Source: Chlorogloeopsis fritschii PCC 6912 (GTDB lineage Bacteria; Cyanobacteriota; Cyanobacteriia; Cyanobacteriales; Nostocaceae). From it: 64,000 nt of DNA. Positions 17,326-27,025 of the stretch are shown here, one piece after another; the first letter of the stretch is position 1, and the number at the start of each line of letters is the position of its first letter. Where the stretch lies: the NCBI RefSeq assembly GCF_000317285.1, contig NZ_AJLN01000098.1, forward strand, positions 58,370 through 122,369, given 5' to 3'. The notes under the pieces are model-generated. The model was given only the letters and a program-made list of their open reading frames with translations. It made no database searches and was not told where the DNA came from. Both the position numbers and the translations under genes were made by a program.

Positions 17326-19956
17326 ATGCTTCATCCATTTCTGCCGCCAGTCCCGCCCCTCATTCTCGAATCTTCACAATCTACAAATCTACTAGCCATA
17401 ACTGTTAGCGATCGCCAGTTTAAATTAACCACCGATGCTGACAGCAAAACATTTATACACAAAGAGAATTCCCAGGAGCAACGGCAATCACCACAAAAGG
17501 AAACTGCTAGCAATACGGGCAATCTTCCACAACTCGGTGAGGATGAGGCTTTAACTGCCAAGACATTATCTGCACCCACTCAGCAGGAAATCCTCCCGTC
17601 TGAAAATTCATCCCTAAATGTTGCTAAAAATGCAGCGGCATTGGGTGAGCCGTTATCTATTGGCGATCGCTCAATCCAATTTGCACAATCAAACGACAAT
17701 AGAGTCATTCTAGGTGAGCCATTGTCTATTGGTTATCCGGTGCAGCGATCAGCAGAAGTCTCTCAGTCAAATAAAAGGGAACAGAGAACAGATCAATTAT
17801 CTCTAACAGACTCGCAACAAACGGCTGAAAATTTACTCCCAACTCAACAGGGTGATACAGCTACTAAAAATTCTCAAAATTCAGAAACTTTTCAACTGAC
17901 ACAACAACCAATTAAAATCCAATTTAACAGCCATAGCAAAACAAACGAATCACCACAGCCCTCGACGATCGTATTTAAATCTCGCAGTATTACCAGTCAA
18001 TTCCCAACGCCCGATCCTAATATTCCACAACAGCCTCCGCAGCCTGCGCCCACAGCACCAAACACCACACCCGAACAACAAACTCAACCACCTACCGCAC
18101 CTCCACAAGATAGAAGAGTAGTTGAAGTAGTAGCAGATCGGCAAGAATACGATGAACAGCGACGGGTAGTAACAGCAGAAGGTAATGTAGTTGTACGTTT
18201 TGATGGAGCGGTGGTAGATGCCGATCGCCTGCAAGTGAATTTAGATAATTTGATCGCCGTCGGTGAAGGAAATGTGGCACTAACAAGAGGCGATCAAGTA
18301 TTGCGGGGAGAGCGTTTTACTTATAACTTTATTCAAGATAGTGGAGAACTAACAGCAGGCAGTGGTGAAATTTTTATACCCACAGTTGGACAGGATTTTA
18401 CCTTCTTGCCTACAAATATCACACCGAGTGGAGTACCAGCCCGTCCAATTAGCGATCGCATCAGACAAAATCAACCGCTGACGGCGGGAAGTGCGGGGGG
18501 AATTGATATCGGTGTCGGCACTGGATCTCGCGCTAGAAATTTAGTTGGGCAGCAACAGGGAGGACAAGTTAGGCGACTACGCTTTGAAGCCGCACACATT
18601 GATTTTTATCCGCGTGGTTGGCAAGCTAGGGATGTTCAAATCACCAACGATCCTTTTTCGCCTCCAGAATTAGTGCTAAGGGCGGATAAAGTCACCTTGA
18701 CGCGGGAGACTCCTCTACGCGATCGCATCAAAACACAGAGACAGCGTTTAGTATTCGATCAAGGGTTGAGTGTACCCATTCCCAGAGATGAGCAAGTGCT
18801 CGATCGCAGGGAGCGCGAAGTTACCCCAGGATTAGCTTCTATTGGCTATGATGGCGAGGATAGAGGTGGTTTATTTGTAGAGCGCAGTTTCCAACCCATC
18901 AGTACAGAGCAGGTGAGCTGGAGTTTCACGCCTCAATTTCTTGTTCAAAAGGTTGTAGAAGAAGGTGTTAGCAACATACCAGGATTATTTGGTGCAAGAA
19001 CAAGCCTCAATGCCACTTTAAGTCCGCGGACAACAGTTGAGGGTAGCGGGCGGTTAAATAGTTTTGACTTAACTCAAGTAGAAGACAACCTGCGCGCAAG
19101 TTTGCGATTGCGTCAACTACTAGGCGACATTACAAACCCCCACACTTTGGCATTGGAATACAGTTACCGCGATCGCCTCTACAACGGTACCCTTGGTTTT
19201 CAAACCGTTCAGAGTAGTCTGGGGGGCGTGATCACCTCTCCTGTCATTCCTTTAGGTAATGGTATCAATTTTAGCTATCAGGGAGGCGCTCAATATATTA
19301 ATGCCAGAACCGATCGCCAAGACTTGCTAGAAACAATTCGAGACAACGATCGCATTTCACTTGGACGTGCTCAAGCTAGCGCCGCTTTGAATGGAGGTAT
19401 TTTGCTATGGCAAGGCAAACCATTAGCACCTACTGCCACAGAAGGTTTACGATACACGCCAAACCCAGTTGTTCCCTACCTGCGGGCATTTGCTGGGGTG
19501 ACTGGTACTACTAGTTTTTACACTAGCGGCGATAATCAAAACTCTTTGTTTGGCACTATTGGTTTAGAAGGGCAATTAGGACATTTTTCGCGTTCCTTTT
19601 TTGACTATACCGCTTTTAATGTCAGTTACTCCCAAGGTCTTAACAGCGGGGAATCTCCGTTTTTATTCGACCGCGTCGTAGATACTAAAATCTTGAATGT
19701 TGGAATCACACAGCAAATCTACGGGCCATTTCGCCTTGGTTTTCAAACATCTGTTAACTTAGACACGGGAGAAAGCCGTAGCACCGACTATATATTGGAA
19801 TATAGCCGCCGTACCTATGGAATCACCTTACGTTACAATCCAGTTTTAGAATTAGGTGGTATTAGCTTCCGAATTAGTGATTTTAACTGGACTGGTGGCA
19901 CAGATCCATTTACGGGAGTTAAGCCAGTAGTTGGTGGGGTAGAGCAACGGGATTAA
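17326..19956 (+). CDS. LptD/OstA-like outer-membrane protein (DUF3769)
   Basis: This 876-residue protein has a long Gln/Pro/Ser-rich, low-complexity N-terminal part to about residue 260. An OstA/LptA-like beta domain follows (residues ~263-340, with VVEVVADRQEYDEQRRVV, TAEGNVVVRFDGAVVDADRL and RGDQVLRGERFTYNF). The C-terminal half (~500-876) is rich in alternating hydrophobic beta strands, as in an outer-membrane barrel, and matches the cyanobacterial DUF3769 family. By architecture it is the likely cyanobacterial counterpart of LptD, which inserts lipopolysaccharide into the outer leaflet. No obvious cleavable signal is at the chosen start, which may be slightly wrong. It converges on the next gene with overlapping stop codons. 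Confidence 0.8.
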   Translation: MLHPFLPPVPPLILESSQSTNLLAITVSDRQFKLTTDADSKTFIHKENSQEQRQSPQKETASNTGNLPQLGEDEALTAKTLSAPTQQEILPSENSSLNVAKNAAALGEPLSIGDRSIQFAQSNDNRVILGEPLSIGYPVQRSAEVSQSNKREQRTDQLSLTDSQQTAENLLPTQQGDTATKNSQNSETFQLTQQPIKIQFNSHSKTNESPQPSTIVFKSRSITSQFPTPDPNIPQQPPQPAPTAPNTTPEQQTQPPTAPPQDRRVVEVVADRQEYDEQRRVVTAEGNVVVRFDGAVVDADRLQVNLDNLIAVGEGNVALTRGDQVLRGERFTYNFIQDSGELTAGSGEIFIPTVGQDFTFLPTNITPSGVPARPISDRIRQNQPLTAGSAGGIDIGVGTGSRARNLVGQQQGGQVRRLRFEAAHIDFYPRGWQARDVQITNDPFSPPELVLRADKVTLTRETPLRDRIKTQRQRLVFDQGLSVPIPRDEQVLDRREREVTPGLASIGYDGEDRGGLFVERSFQPISTEQVSWSFTPQFLVQKVVEEGVSNIPGLFGARTSLNATLSPRTTVEGSGRLNSFDLTQVEDNLRASLRLRQLLGDITNPHTLALEYSYRDRLYNGTLGFQTVQSSLGGVITSPVIPLGNGINFSYQGGAQYINARTDRQDLLETIRDNDRISLGRAQASAALNGGILLWQGKPLAPTATEGLRYTPNPVVPYLRAFAGVTGTTSFYTSGDNQNSLFGTIGLEGQLGHFSRSFFDYTAFNVSYSQGLNSGESPFLFDRVVDTKILNVGITQQIYGPFRLGFQTSVNLDTGESRSTDYILEYSRRTYGITLRYNPVLELGGISFRISDFNWTGGTDPFTGVKPVVGGVEQRD

Positions 19957-21644
19957 TTCTTAATTCTGAAAAACCCTTGCAAAAAGTAAAAAATATTAAT
20001 AAATAACTTTTCTATCCAGAGCATAGCTCGATCCAACCATTCTAGAATCAGTTCTAGTGGATGCTTTTCATACCCAATTAACTTGGCTTTGATTTCAATC
20101 CAGTCAGGCTTTGCCTCGACTTGAGTAGTGGGAGCGCTATCTTTTACTAGCTCAAAAGTCGCGGATGCAGTTTGTGTTGTAGAGGCAACTTTTGCAGATG
20201 TTTTGTGAGCGGCAGTAAACTCAAGAACTGATTTTTTATATTGTGCTAATTTTTTAGAGGCTTTTGATTTTCGTTGTGGCAATGCGATCGCTTTAAAACG
20301 ATAAATCAGCTTTTTTAAATGGTAATGTGCCTTCTGGCTGGGGAGAACAACAGCATTATTGTTTGGCGAAATTCCGATTAACTGATTATTTACAGGTTGG
20401 CTAGCTGCTGGAATTTCACCAAATAAATCATCCTCGCTTAACCAAGGATCTGTTAAGTAACTATTGGGTATCTGAGAACTTGGAGGCAAATTTTGAGGAT
20501 AAAAACGTTGGGAAAACTTTAACCTTGGTGGTTTCATCCCAGGAGTCATTGGCAAAGCTGCTGAAGCTTGGCTTTGTGAGGTGTTTGATTCTAGTTTTTT
20601 ATCCTTACGTTCTCCAAAAAAGAAATTTAGTGCCGCCCAAATTAAAGCTTGAATTTTTGGTGTTTGATTTTGTAAATCATCGGCAGCAACCGTTGTTTGT
20701 CTTCTCACAGGGAGCTGCTCTTGTCCGTAAACAAATATATGTAGTTGAGTTTGGATAACTTGGAGTAGCTCAGAACTAGCGCGAGAAATTGGCATTAAAG
20801 CATTTGATTCCAACTTGGCAACAGTCGCGTCTAATAATTTAAGCGATCGCTCCGGATTCAGAAGATATGGATACTCAATATTATCTTCTTTAACACCAGA
20901 GGGTAGCAAAGCAGGAATCTTATCATTTTTACTAGAACTTAATTTATGTATTAAATAATTAATTTCACTTAAAATATTTGTTTCTTTTTTTGCTTCTATT
21001 AAGCGCCAGCGACGCCAGTAATTAGCAATTTCTGTAATGATTCGCTCTTCCAAAATTTGCTGCTGTTTGGGCGTCAAAAGATCCAAAATTTCATTTTCAT
21101 GGGTAACAAGTACCAATTGGCGATTAGATAACTGTGAGGCAATTCCCTGAATATGAGAGAGAGTGGGAGAATGGGAGAGGGGGGGAGTGGAAGCAGGGGA
21201 GCAGAATTCTTCGTGTCCCCTTGTCCCCGTGTCAACGGACAGTTTGCTCAACAAGGGGAACCTCGGCACACTACTGTCCTCCCCTTGTCCTCTTTCCCCG
21301 CGTCTTTTTGTCCCCTTGTTCTCTAATTGCAGATGCTCTACTACCTGCAGCACTTGCAAAATAGGAGTATCGGCTACCGGGGGAGTTTCGGGTTGGGAAT
21401 CGGTATAATGTGCTTCTAATTGTGGTTTGCTTTGTTCCTGTCTGCCATCGAGTTGTTTGCCAGATGATTCAACAGCTTTTTGAATTAGCTGGAAGAAGGG
21501 ATACATCAGTGCCTCTAGGGACAAAGTGGCAGCAACTTGCAGATGGCGGAAGGTACGTCCCAATCCTTCGCCCCAGCGTCGAGATTGTTGGTGGACAAAG
21601 TTAAAAAGTCTGCTTTGATAACGTCCAGAAGAAGCAGGAGGCAT
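19953..21644 (-). CDS. Conserved cyanobacterial hypothetical protein with repeat insertion
   Basis: A 563-residue protein of unknown function. The N-terminal ~60 residues (including GRTFRHLQVAATLSLEALMYP) look amphipathic, and the C-terminus ends in a hydrophobic segment (LFINIFYFLQGFF) that may contact the membrane. The middle is Ser/Pro/Gln-rich with helical stretches. Nucleotides 21155-21320 are a G/C-skewed short tandem repeat tract kept in frame and read as low-complexity protein (residues ~108-163). Its stop shares TTAA with the stop of the convergent LptD-like gene. The frame is long and uninterrupted, so the gene is probably real, but no function can be assigned. Confidence 0.65.
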   Translation of the reverse strand: MPPASSGRYQSRLFNFVHQQSRRWGEGLGRTFRHLQVAATLSLEALMYPFFQLIQKAVESSGKQLDGRQEQSKPQLEAHYTDSQPETPPVADTPILQVLQVVEHLQLENKGTKRRGERGQGEDSSVPRFPLLSKLSVDTGTRGHEEFCSPASTPPLSHSPTLSHIQGIASQLSNRQLVLVTHENEILDLLTPKQQQILEERIITEIANYWRRWRLIEAKKETNILSEINYLIHKLSSSKNDKIPALLPSGVKEDNIEYPYLLNPERSLKLLDATVAKLESNALMPISRASSELLQVIQTQLHIFVYGQEQLPVRRQTTVAADDLQNQTPKIQALIWAALNFFFGERKDKKLESNTSQSQASAALPMTPGMKPPRLKFSQRFYPQNLPPSSQIPNSYLTDPWLSEDDLFGEIPAASQPVNNQLIGISPNNNAVVLPSQKAHYHLKKLIYRFKAIALPQRKSKASKKLAQYKKSVLEFTAAHKTSAKVASTTQTASATFELVKDSAPTTQVEAKPDWIEIKAKLIGYEKHPLELILEWLDRAMLWIEKLFINIFYFLQGFFRIKN

Positions 21645-21910
21645 GGTAGTGAATTTTTGTTGAGATGTTTGTGAATTATTTGATTCCCACCAAACAATGT
21701 GATTGTGTTTGTTAGTAGGGGCGGGTTTTTTGATTATTTTTCGGCTGCAATCGACAATTTATCTTCTAAACCCGCCCGTACAGTAGTTAGTGGTTAAGTT
21801 TTACCAATAACTAATGACCAATGACTAATGACTATCCACTAACAATTATCACGAAAAATACGTTTTTTGATGCCAACATAGCTTTGTAGTGTCCCCATCA
21901 TAGCGGAAAT

Positions 21911-24900
21911 ATGGTCTTTCCCGTGTCGCAATCCAGTACGAAATTAATCTTGGCAGAAGTTGAGAAATTACGCTCTTTTTGTCAAGAGAATATACTCCTA
22001 AATTGGCGTTATTTTGCAGGTGATTTGACTATTGCTGAGGTAACTTCAACCTCTTTGTCTGGTTGGACACCTGTCGAGCTAAATGCTAAGGGACATATCG
22101 CTTGGGCTGCCGGGCAAGAAGTTTTGTGGTTAGCTCAAAAGTTTGTGATTCCCCAAGATATACAAGGTTATTTACTTGGGGGTTTGTCTTTGCGATTGGC
22201 GTTAGTTTGGTGGGCAAATGCTGTCGAAGTTTATGTGAATGGAGTTTTGGCAGCCGAGGGAGATTTGTTTGATTTTTCACCACGGGTATTACTCTCTTCG
22301 GCAGTGACACCAGGAGAAGAATTTTTTGTGGCTTTGCGTTTGGTAAGTCCAGGGCATTGCGATGGGGCTTTGGTGCGATCGCTTTTGGTTTATGAATCAA
22401 CTGATGAGAGTCGTCTTGATCCTGGTTTTGTTGCTGATGAGTTGGCTGTGATGCAGCGTTATTTGGAGAGTTTTGCGCCTGGGAAGTTGGATGATTTGGT
22501 GGCGGTGGTGGAAGGGATAATGAACCGCAGAGGCGCAGAGAACACGGAGGAGGAGAAAGGAGAGTTAGAGAAAGAGTTATTTTCTTTGCGAGAGAGTTTA
22601 AGTAAATTTAAAATCCCAAGTCTAGATTCTAAAATCTATCTGGTGGGTCATGCTCATTTGGATATGGCTTGGCTTTGGCGTGTGAGTGAAACTTGGAGGG
22701 CGGCACAAAATACTTTTGAGTCGGTTCTCAAGCTTCAGCAAGATTTTTCGGAGTTAATTTTCTGCCATTCGACTCCGGCTTTGTATGCTTGGGTTGAGAA
22801 AAATCGTCCGGATTTGTTTAAAAGAATTCAAGCAAAGGTGGCAGATGGATGTTGGGAAGTTGTTGGTGGTTTTTGGGTAGAGCCTGATTTGAATTTGATT
22901 GCTGGGGAGTCGATTGTTCGGCAGTTGTTGTACGGGCAACGCTATGTGCTGGAAAAGTTTGGCAAGCTTTCGGCTGTGGAGTGGGTTCCAGATAGTTTTG
23001 GTTTTTGTGCAACGCTACCGCAGTTTTTACAACAGGCAGGAATTAAGTATTTTGTCACTCAAAAGCTGCGTTGGAATGATACGACTAAGTTTCCTTATGG
23101 TGCTTTTTGGTGGCGTGCTCCGGATGGCAGTGAAATCTTCAGTTTTATGTCTGCATCGATTGGTGAAGGTATTGAGCCTGTAAAAATGGCTGAATACGCG
23201 ATTGAATGGCAAAATCAAACTGGTTTTGCTGACTCGCTTTGGCTTCCTGGTGTTGGCGACCATGGCGGCGGCCCCACCCGTGATATGTTAGAAGTTGCAC
23301 GTCGTTGGCAGAAATCTTCTTTTTTCCCAGGGCTAGAATTCACGACGGTTGAGAAATATTTAAAGCAATTACAGTCAAAAAATAATACTCAAGAATTAAA
23401 CATCACCTCATCCTCTGATCTCCCAAGGTGGGATGATGAACTCTATCTTGAATTTCATCGCGGTTGCTATACTACCCACGCGGATCAAAAACGCTGGAAT
23501 CGTCGCTGTGAAAGTTTGCTTTTCCAGGCGGAACTGTTTGCTGCGATCGCAAAGATTAGCTGTGGGGCAATTTATCCCAAAGCGGAACTGGAAGCGGCAT
23601 GGAAGAAGCTATTATTTAACCAATTTCACGATATTCTGCCTGGCTCGTCGATTACTGAAGTTTACGAAGATGCTTTACCAGAGTGGCAGGATATAGAAAA
23701 GGTTGGCACTGAGATATTGCAGGGTTCTTTGAGCGCGATCGCATCTCAAATTCGCTTCCCAGATCCACCGCTATCTAATTGTCTGCCTGTGATAGTGTTC
23801 AATTCCTTAAATTGGCAACGGTGTGAAGTTGTTTCTGTTTCTTTACCTTCAGACGCTACACCAGACCAAGAATGGCGTATATACGATGCTGCTGGGCAAG
23901 AAGTTGTTTCTCAGTTGAGTGCAGCAACACTATTATTTTTGGCAAGTGATATTCCACCTGTAGGCTATCGTTTATTTTGGCTGTGTAGGTCTCAGACTAA
24001 AAAAGGCCATAATAAGGCTTATTATGAAGATACCAATTTAGGTTTGCAAAAGCAACAACAATTTTCATCAAAAAATTTGACTCTAGAAAATGAATTTTTG
24101 CGGGTAATAATTCACGAGGAAACTGGTAATTTATCTAGCATTTTTGACAAGGTTAATAATAAGGAAGTTCTCAACCAAGCAGGTGGAAATCAATTACAAG
24201 CTTTTCAAGATAGCGGTCAATATTGGGATGCGTGGAATATTGATCCTAATTATGCCCAACATCCCCTACCACCAACTCACCTCAAATCTATTCAGTGGTT
24301 AGAAAACGGGTCAGTGCAAAGCCGTCTGCGTGTGGTGCAGCAATTTGGCAACTCAGAGTTTTGCTGTGATTACATCCTGCAAGCAGCCTCACCGATCCTA
24401 AAAATTGCCACAAAAGTTGACTGGCAAGAACGTCAGGTATTAGTTAAGGCAGCTTTTCCTCTAAATCTTGAGGCGGATTTTGCCACCTATGAGATTCCCT
24501 GTGGGGCGATTAGCCGCCCGACTAAACCCCAAACAGCAGTAGAACAAGCAAAATGGGAAGTACCTGCTTTGCGTTGGGCAGATTTGAGTGCGAACCATGA
24601 GGGGAGTGTTTATGGCGTTAGTTTGCTCAATGATTGTAAATACGGTTATGACAGTCAACCCAATCAATTACGACTAACCTTATTACGCAGTCCCAACTGG
24701 CCAGATTCACAGGCAGACCGAGGATTACATGAATTTACTTATGCTTTATATCCTCACGCTGGTAACTGGAAATCAGCCCAGACAGTACGACGTGGCTATG
24801 AATTCAATATTCCTTTGCAAGTAATGGTAAATCCACAGAACTCTCGCTTTGAATCTTCTTCGCCAGCGGAAAAGTTCCTTGGAGCTAGAGTGAGTTTCCT

Positions 24901-25171
24901 AGATTTATCCGCCGAAAATTTAGTTTTAATGGCGTTGAAACAAGCGGAAGATGATCCAGAGCAATTAATTCTTCGTTGTTATGAATGTCATGGGGAAACA
25001 GCCGAGTTATTCTTGCAGAATAATTTGGGATTAAGTTTAGAAGATTCAGTAGATTTATTGGAGTGTTCTTCGTCTACATCCAACTCTAAAAAGATTGCCC
25101 AAAAGAATACTGTTAATCCCTGGAAAATTGCTAGTTTTAAACTTAAAGTTAGTGATTCTGCAAATTCTTGA
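21911..25171 (+). CDS. GH38 alpha-mannosidase
   Basis: This 1086-residue glycoside hydrolase family 38 enzyme hydrolyses alpha-mannosides. The metal-binding HAHLDMAWLWR is near residue 246, and the nucleophile segment WVPDSFGFCATLPQF is near 358. GVGDHGGGPTRD is near 450 and NQFHDILPGSSITEVY near 575. The alpha-mannosidase middle domain and C-terminal beta domains follow. A repeat-derived insert (nt 22519-22575, protein NRRGAENTEEEKGE) separates the N-terminal carbohydrate-binding-like region (residues 1-200) from the catalytic domain. No signal peptide is visible, so it is probably cytoplasmic. Physiological substrate unknown. Confidence 0.9.
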   Translation: MVFPVSQSSTKLILAEVEKLRSFCQENILLNWRYFAGDLTIAEVTSTSLSGWTPVELNAKGHIAWAAGQEVLWLAQKFVIPQDIQGYLLGGLSLRLALVWWANAVEVYVNGVLAAEGDLFDFSPRVLLSSAVTPGEEFFVALRLVSPGHCDGALVRSLLVYESTDESRLDPGFVADELAVMQRYLESFAPGKLDDLVAVVEGIMNRRGAENTEEEKGELEKELFSLRESLSKFKIPSLDSKIYLVGHAHLDMAWLWRVSETWRAAQNTFESVLKLQQDFSELIFCHSTPALYAWVEKNRPDLFKRIQAKVADGCWEVVGGFWVEPDLNLIAGESIVRQLLYGQRYVLEKFGKLSAVEWVPDSFGFCATLPQFLQQAGIKYFVTQKLRWNDTTKFPYGAFWWRAPDGSEIFSFMSASIGEGIEPVKMAEYAIEWQNQTGFADSLWLPGVGDHGGGPTRDMLEVARRWQKSSFFPGLEFTTVEKYLKQLQSKNNTQELNITSSSDLPRWDDELYLEFHRGCYTTHADQKRWNRRCESLLFQAELFAAIAKISCGAIYPKAELEAAWKKLLFNQFHDILPGSSITEVYEDALPEWQDIEKVGTEILQGSLSAIASQIRFPDPPLSNCLPVIVFNSLNWQRCEVVSVSLPSDATPDQEWRIYDAAGQEVVSQLSAATLLFLASDIPPVGYRLFWLCRSQTKKGHNKAYYEDTNLGLQKQQQFSSKNLTLENEFLRVIIHEETGNLSSIFDKVNNKEVLNQAGGNQLQAFQDSGQYWDAWNIDPNYAQHPLPPTHLKSIQWLENGSVQSRLRVVQQFGNSEFCCDYILQAASPILKIATKVDWQERQVLVKAAFPLNLEADFATYEIPCGAISRPTKPQTAVEQAKWEVPALRWADLSANHEGSVYGVSLLNDCKYGYDSQPNQLRLTLLRSPNWPDSQADRGLHEFTYALYPHAGNWKSAQTVRRGYEFNIPLQVMVNPQNSRFESSSPAEKFLGARVSFLDLSAENLVLMALKQAEDDPEQLILRCYECHGETAELFLQNNLGLSLEDSVDLLECSSSTSNSKKIAQKNTVNPWKIASFKLKVSDSANS

Positions 25172-25297
25172 TTACTGGTTATTAGCTCTCTTCTCACTTA
25201 ATTAAATTACCCATCCTTCATCTAAATAATTAGTTTATTAATGAAGGATAGGTTATTGATTTTGAGATAACACTTTTACCCCATTGCCATGTCATTT

Positions 25298-25450
25298 TTA
25301 TGGCATTGGATGAAATAGTAAATCTGGGAAAACAAAATTAAATATAGCCCAAGTCGAAAAGGCAATTACTACCGCAAGCACGGCAAGTACAGGCGCGAGG
25401 GAAAGGTATCTAAGAAAATAGCCTTGTTGCTCTGTTGGTTTCTGAACCAT
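25298..25450 (-). CDS. psaJ: Photosystem I subunit IX-like protein (PsaJ), solitary
   Basis: The 50-residue product has the PsaJ layout: YFLRYLSLAPVLAVLAVV near the start, one membrane helix, and the diagnostic C-terminus FVFPDLLFHPMP. PsaJ stabilises PsaF at the edge of photosystem I. ATG at 25450 has GAGAGA a few bases upstream; a longer frame to 25537 exists but is unlikely. psaJ normally follows psaF. Here no psaF is adjacent, and the neighbours are a mannosidase and psbN/psbH. It could be a second copy for a particular condition or an orphan. Family assignment is strong; function as the main PsaJ is uncertain. Confidence 0.85.
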   Translation of the reverse strand: MVQKPTEQQGYFLRYLSLAPVLAVLAVVIAFSTWAIFNFVFPDLLFHPMP

Positions 25451-25930
25451 CTTATCTCTCAAAAGTTTGTATGAATTACACTGAATTATTTTTGTGATGA
25501 TACAGAGACTTAATTGGCTCTGTGTTATGTAAATCATCCAAAAATCTTTCTATTTGGTACTGCAAATTTAACTTCCAATATTAGGAGTTCACTTTAGAGT
25601 ACATTCATTAGATTAATTACTAATAATTGGATATCCTTCTGACTAAAGGAATAAAAATAAAAAATTGAATTAAATTAGCTTTGTTATCTTAAACACAACT
25701 TGAACTAATTTGACTTGTATATAAAAAAATAATTATAAAAAATCATCCGCCAGCAATATCTTCAAATTCTATATTTGCTGATTTTTAATTAGATAATATT
25801 CCTTAGCCACAATTGGTTATGTAGCAAAAAATTCCAGATACAGCAATAAGGACACAGAAGGTGATTCCAATTCAGCATCCAACATCTCAAATTCAAAATG
25901 GGATGGGCGATCGCTCCAGTCCAAATCATC

Positions 25931-25959
25931 ACCCCACCTAGACAGCCTGTAGGTGGGGT
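25931..25959. repeat. Perfect 10-bp inverted repeat between psaJ and psbN
   Basis: ACCCCACCTA and TAGGTGGGGT pair across nine bases in the 553-bp spacer 25451-26003. It lies about 45 bp after the psbN stop and may be a processing or termination hairpin, though no T tract follows on the psbN strand. The rest of the spacer is AT-rich with no recognised gene. Confidence 0.5.
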
Positions 25960-26003
25960 TGCTTAAGGTGAATTGACGATAGAAGCTTTGCAAGCTAGCT
26001 TGC

Positions 26004-26135
26004 TTAATCTTCATGATCCTCAAATGGGTCACTCAACTCTTTGGCAGGAGGGCCAAAAGCAGTGTAAATAGACAGCGCCGTGATGACAATCACAATTGCG
26101 CCAACAGAAATGCTAAGAACTGTTGCGGGTTCCAT
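26004..26135 (-). CDS. psbN: Photosystem II assembly protein PsbN
   Basis: The 43-residue product starts MEPATVLSISVGAIVIVIT and ends AFGPPAKELSDPFEDHED, the classic PsbN sequence with one membrane helix and an acidic soluble tail. PsbN is needed for efficient PSII reaction-centre assembly rather than being a stable subunit. It is divergent from psbH with 86 bp between start codons, the usual cyanobacterial arrangement. Confidence 0.97.
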   Translation of the reverse strand: MEPATVLSISVGAIVIVITALSIYTAFGPPAKELSDPFEDHED

Positions 26136-26221
26136 AATTTATAGATAGATTATGAGTGCTATTCTTATAGAATATTACAGAAGATTAAAAAATGCTTTGG
26201 CAAGTAATCTTAAGGTGAAAT

Positions 26222-26425
26222 ATGGCACAACGGACGCGGTTGGGAGATATCCTCAGACCACTTAACTCTGAATACGGTAAAGTTGCTCCAGGTTGGGGTA
26301 CTACCCCCCTGATGGCTGTCTTTATGGGGCTATTTTTTGTGTTTTTGCTGATTATTCTGCAACTCTATAACAGGTCAATAGCGATCCAAGACGTTAATGT
26401 AGATTGGCGGAGTTTGGGGCGATAA
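26222..26425 (+). CDS. psbH: Photosystem II protein H
   Basis: The 67-residue product ([20 protein letters not shown], a single membrane helix [20 protein letters not shown], then [18 protein letters not shown]) is a typical PsbH. It stabilises the QB site and CP47 in PSII. AAGGTG is the ribosome-binding site. The shared 86-bp spacer with psbN contains TATAGAATATT, a possible -10 region. A terminator follows at 26466. Confidence 0.97.
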   Translation: MAQRTRLGDILRPLNSEYGKVAPGWGTTPLMAVFMGLFFVFLLIILQLYNRSIAIQDVNVDWRSLGR

Positions 26426-26465
26426 CAAATATAAAAGCTTAAAAGCTTGCATAAAAAGCTCCTCC

Positions 26466-26488
26466 ACCCGGCTCGACCGGGTTTTTTT
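26466..26488 (+). terminator. psbH intrinsic terminator
   Basis: ACCCGG and CCGGGT form a stem around CTCGA followed by seven T residues, 40 bp after the psbH stop. Confidence 0.9.
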
Positions 26489-26671
26489 ATTTTCTCAAAT
26501 GCTTACAGAAGAAGACACGGGGATAACAAAGCAGGGGGCAGGGGAGCAGAGGAATAGTAAATAAATAACCACTAACCACTATCCACTAACAAATGACAAA
26601 TGACCACTATCTTTGTCTAAACTAAATTTGTGGGTTCATAAAGCATTTTTTTAGTTAACAGGATAGAAAAA

Positions 26672-26920
26672 ATGAATGTATTTGGTATCGGTCTGCCGGA
26701 AATGGCTTTAATTATGGTTGTGGCACTGTTAATCTTCGGCCCCAAAAAGTTGCCAGAAATAGGTCGTAGCATGGGAAAAGCAATTCGCGGTTTTCAAGAA
26801 GCTTCTAAGGAGTTTCAAAACGAGTTCCAAAAAGAAGCAGCTCAAATCGAAGAAGCTGTGAAGACTACTGCTGAACTAGAACCCAAGCAATTAGAGGCTA
26901 CTCGCAAGGAAGAAGCTTGA
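26672..26920 (+). CDS. tatA: Twin-arginine translocase subunit TatA/E
   Basis: This 82-residue protein has the TatA/B/E pattern: an N-terminal membrane helix (LPEMALIMVVALLIFG), the FGPKKLPEIGRSMGKAIRGF hinge and amphipathic helix, and a Lys/Glu-rich tail. TatA oligomers form the pore that lets folded twin-arginine proteins cross thylakoid and plasma membranes. The molybdoenzyme at 5939 is one likely client. The gene lies between psbH and pth. Confidence 0.93.
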   Translation: MNVFGIGLPEMALIMVVALLIFGPKKLPEIGRSMGKAIRGFQEASKEFQNEFQKEAAQIEEAVKTTAELEPKQLEATRKEEA

Positions 26921-26959
26921 AGATAGAAGGCAGAAGGCAGCTATGCTGAAGTTAAGATA

Positions 26960-27025
26960 TGACTTGATTACTTCATAATTCATAACTCATAATTCATAAT
27001 TCATACTTCATACTTCATACTTCAG
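26960..27025. repeat. Heptad-like repeat (ATAATTC / ATACTTC)
   Basis: Several near-exact copies of CATAATT/CATAACT and three of CATACTT run up to the pth start codon, so this repeat forms the pth leader. Confidence 0.7.
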
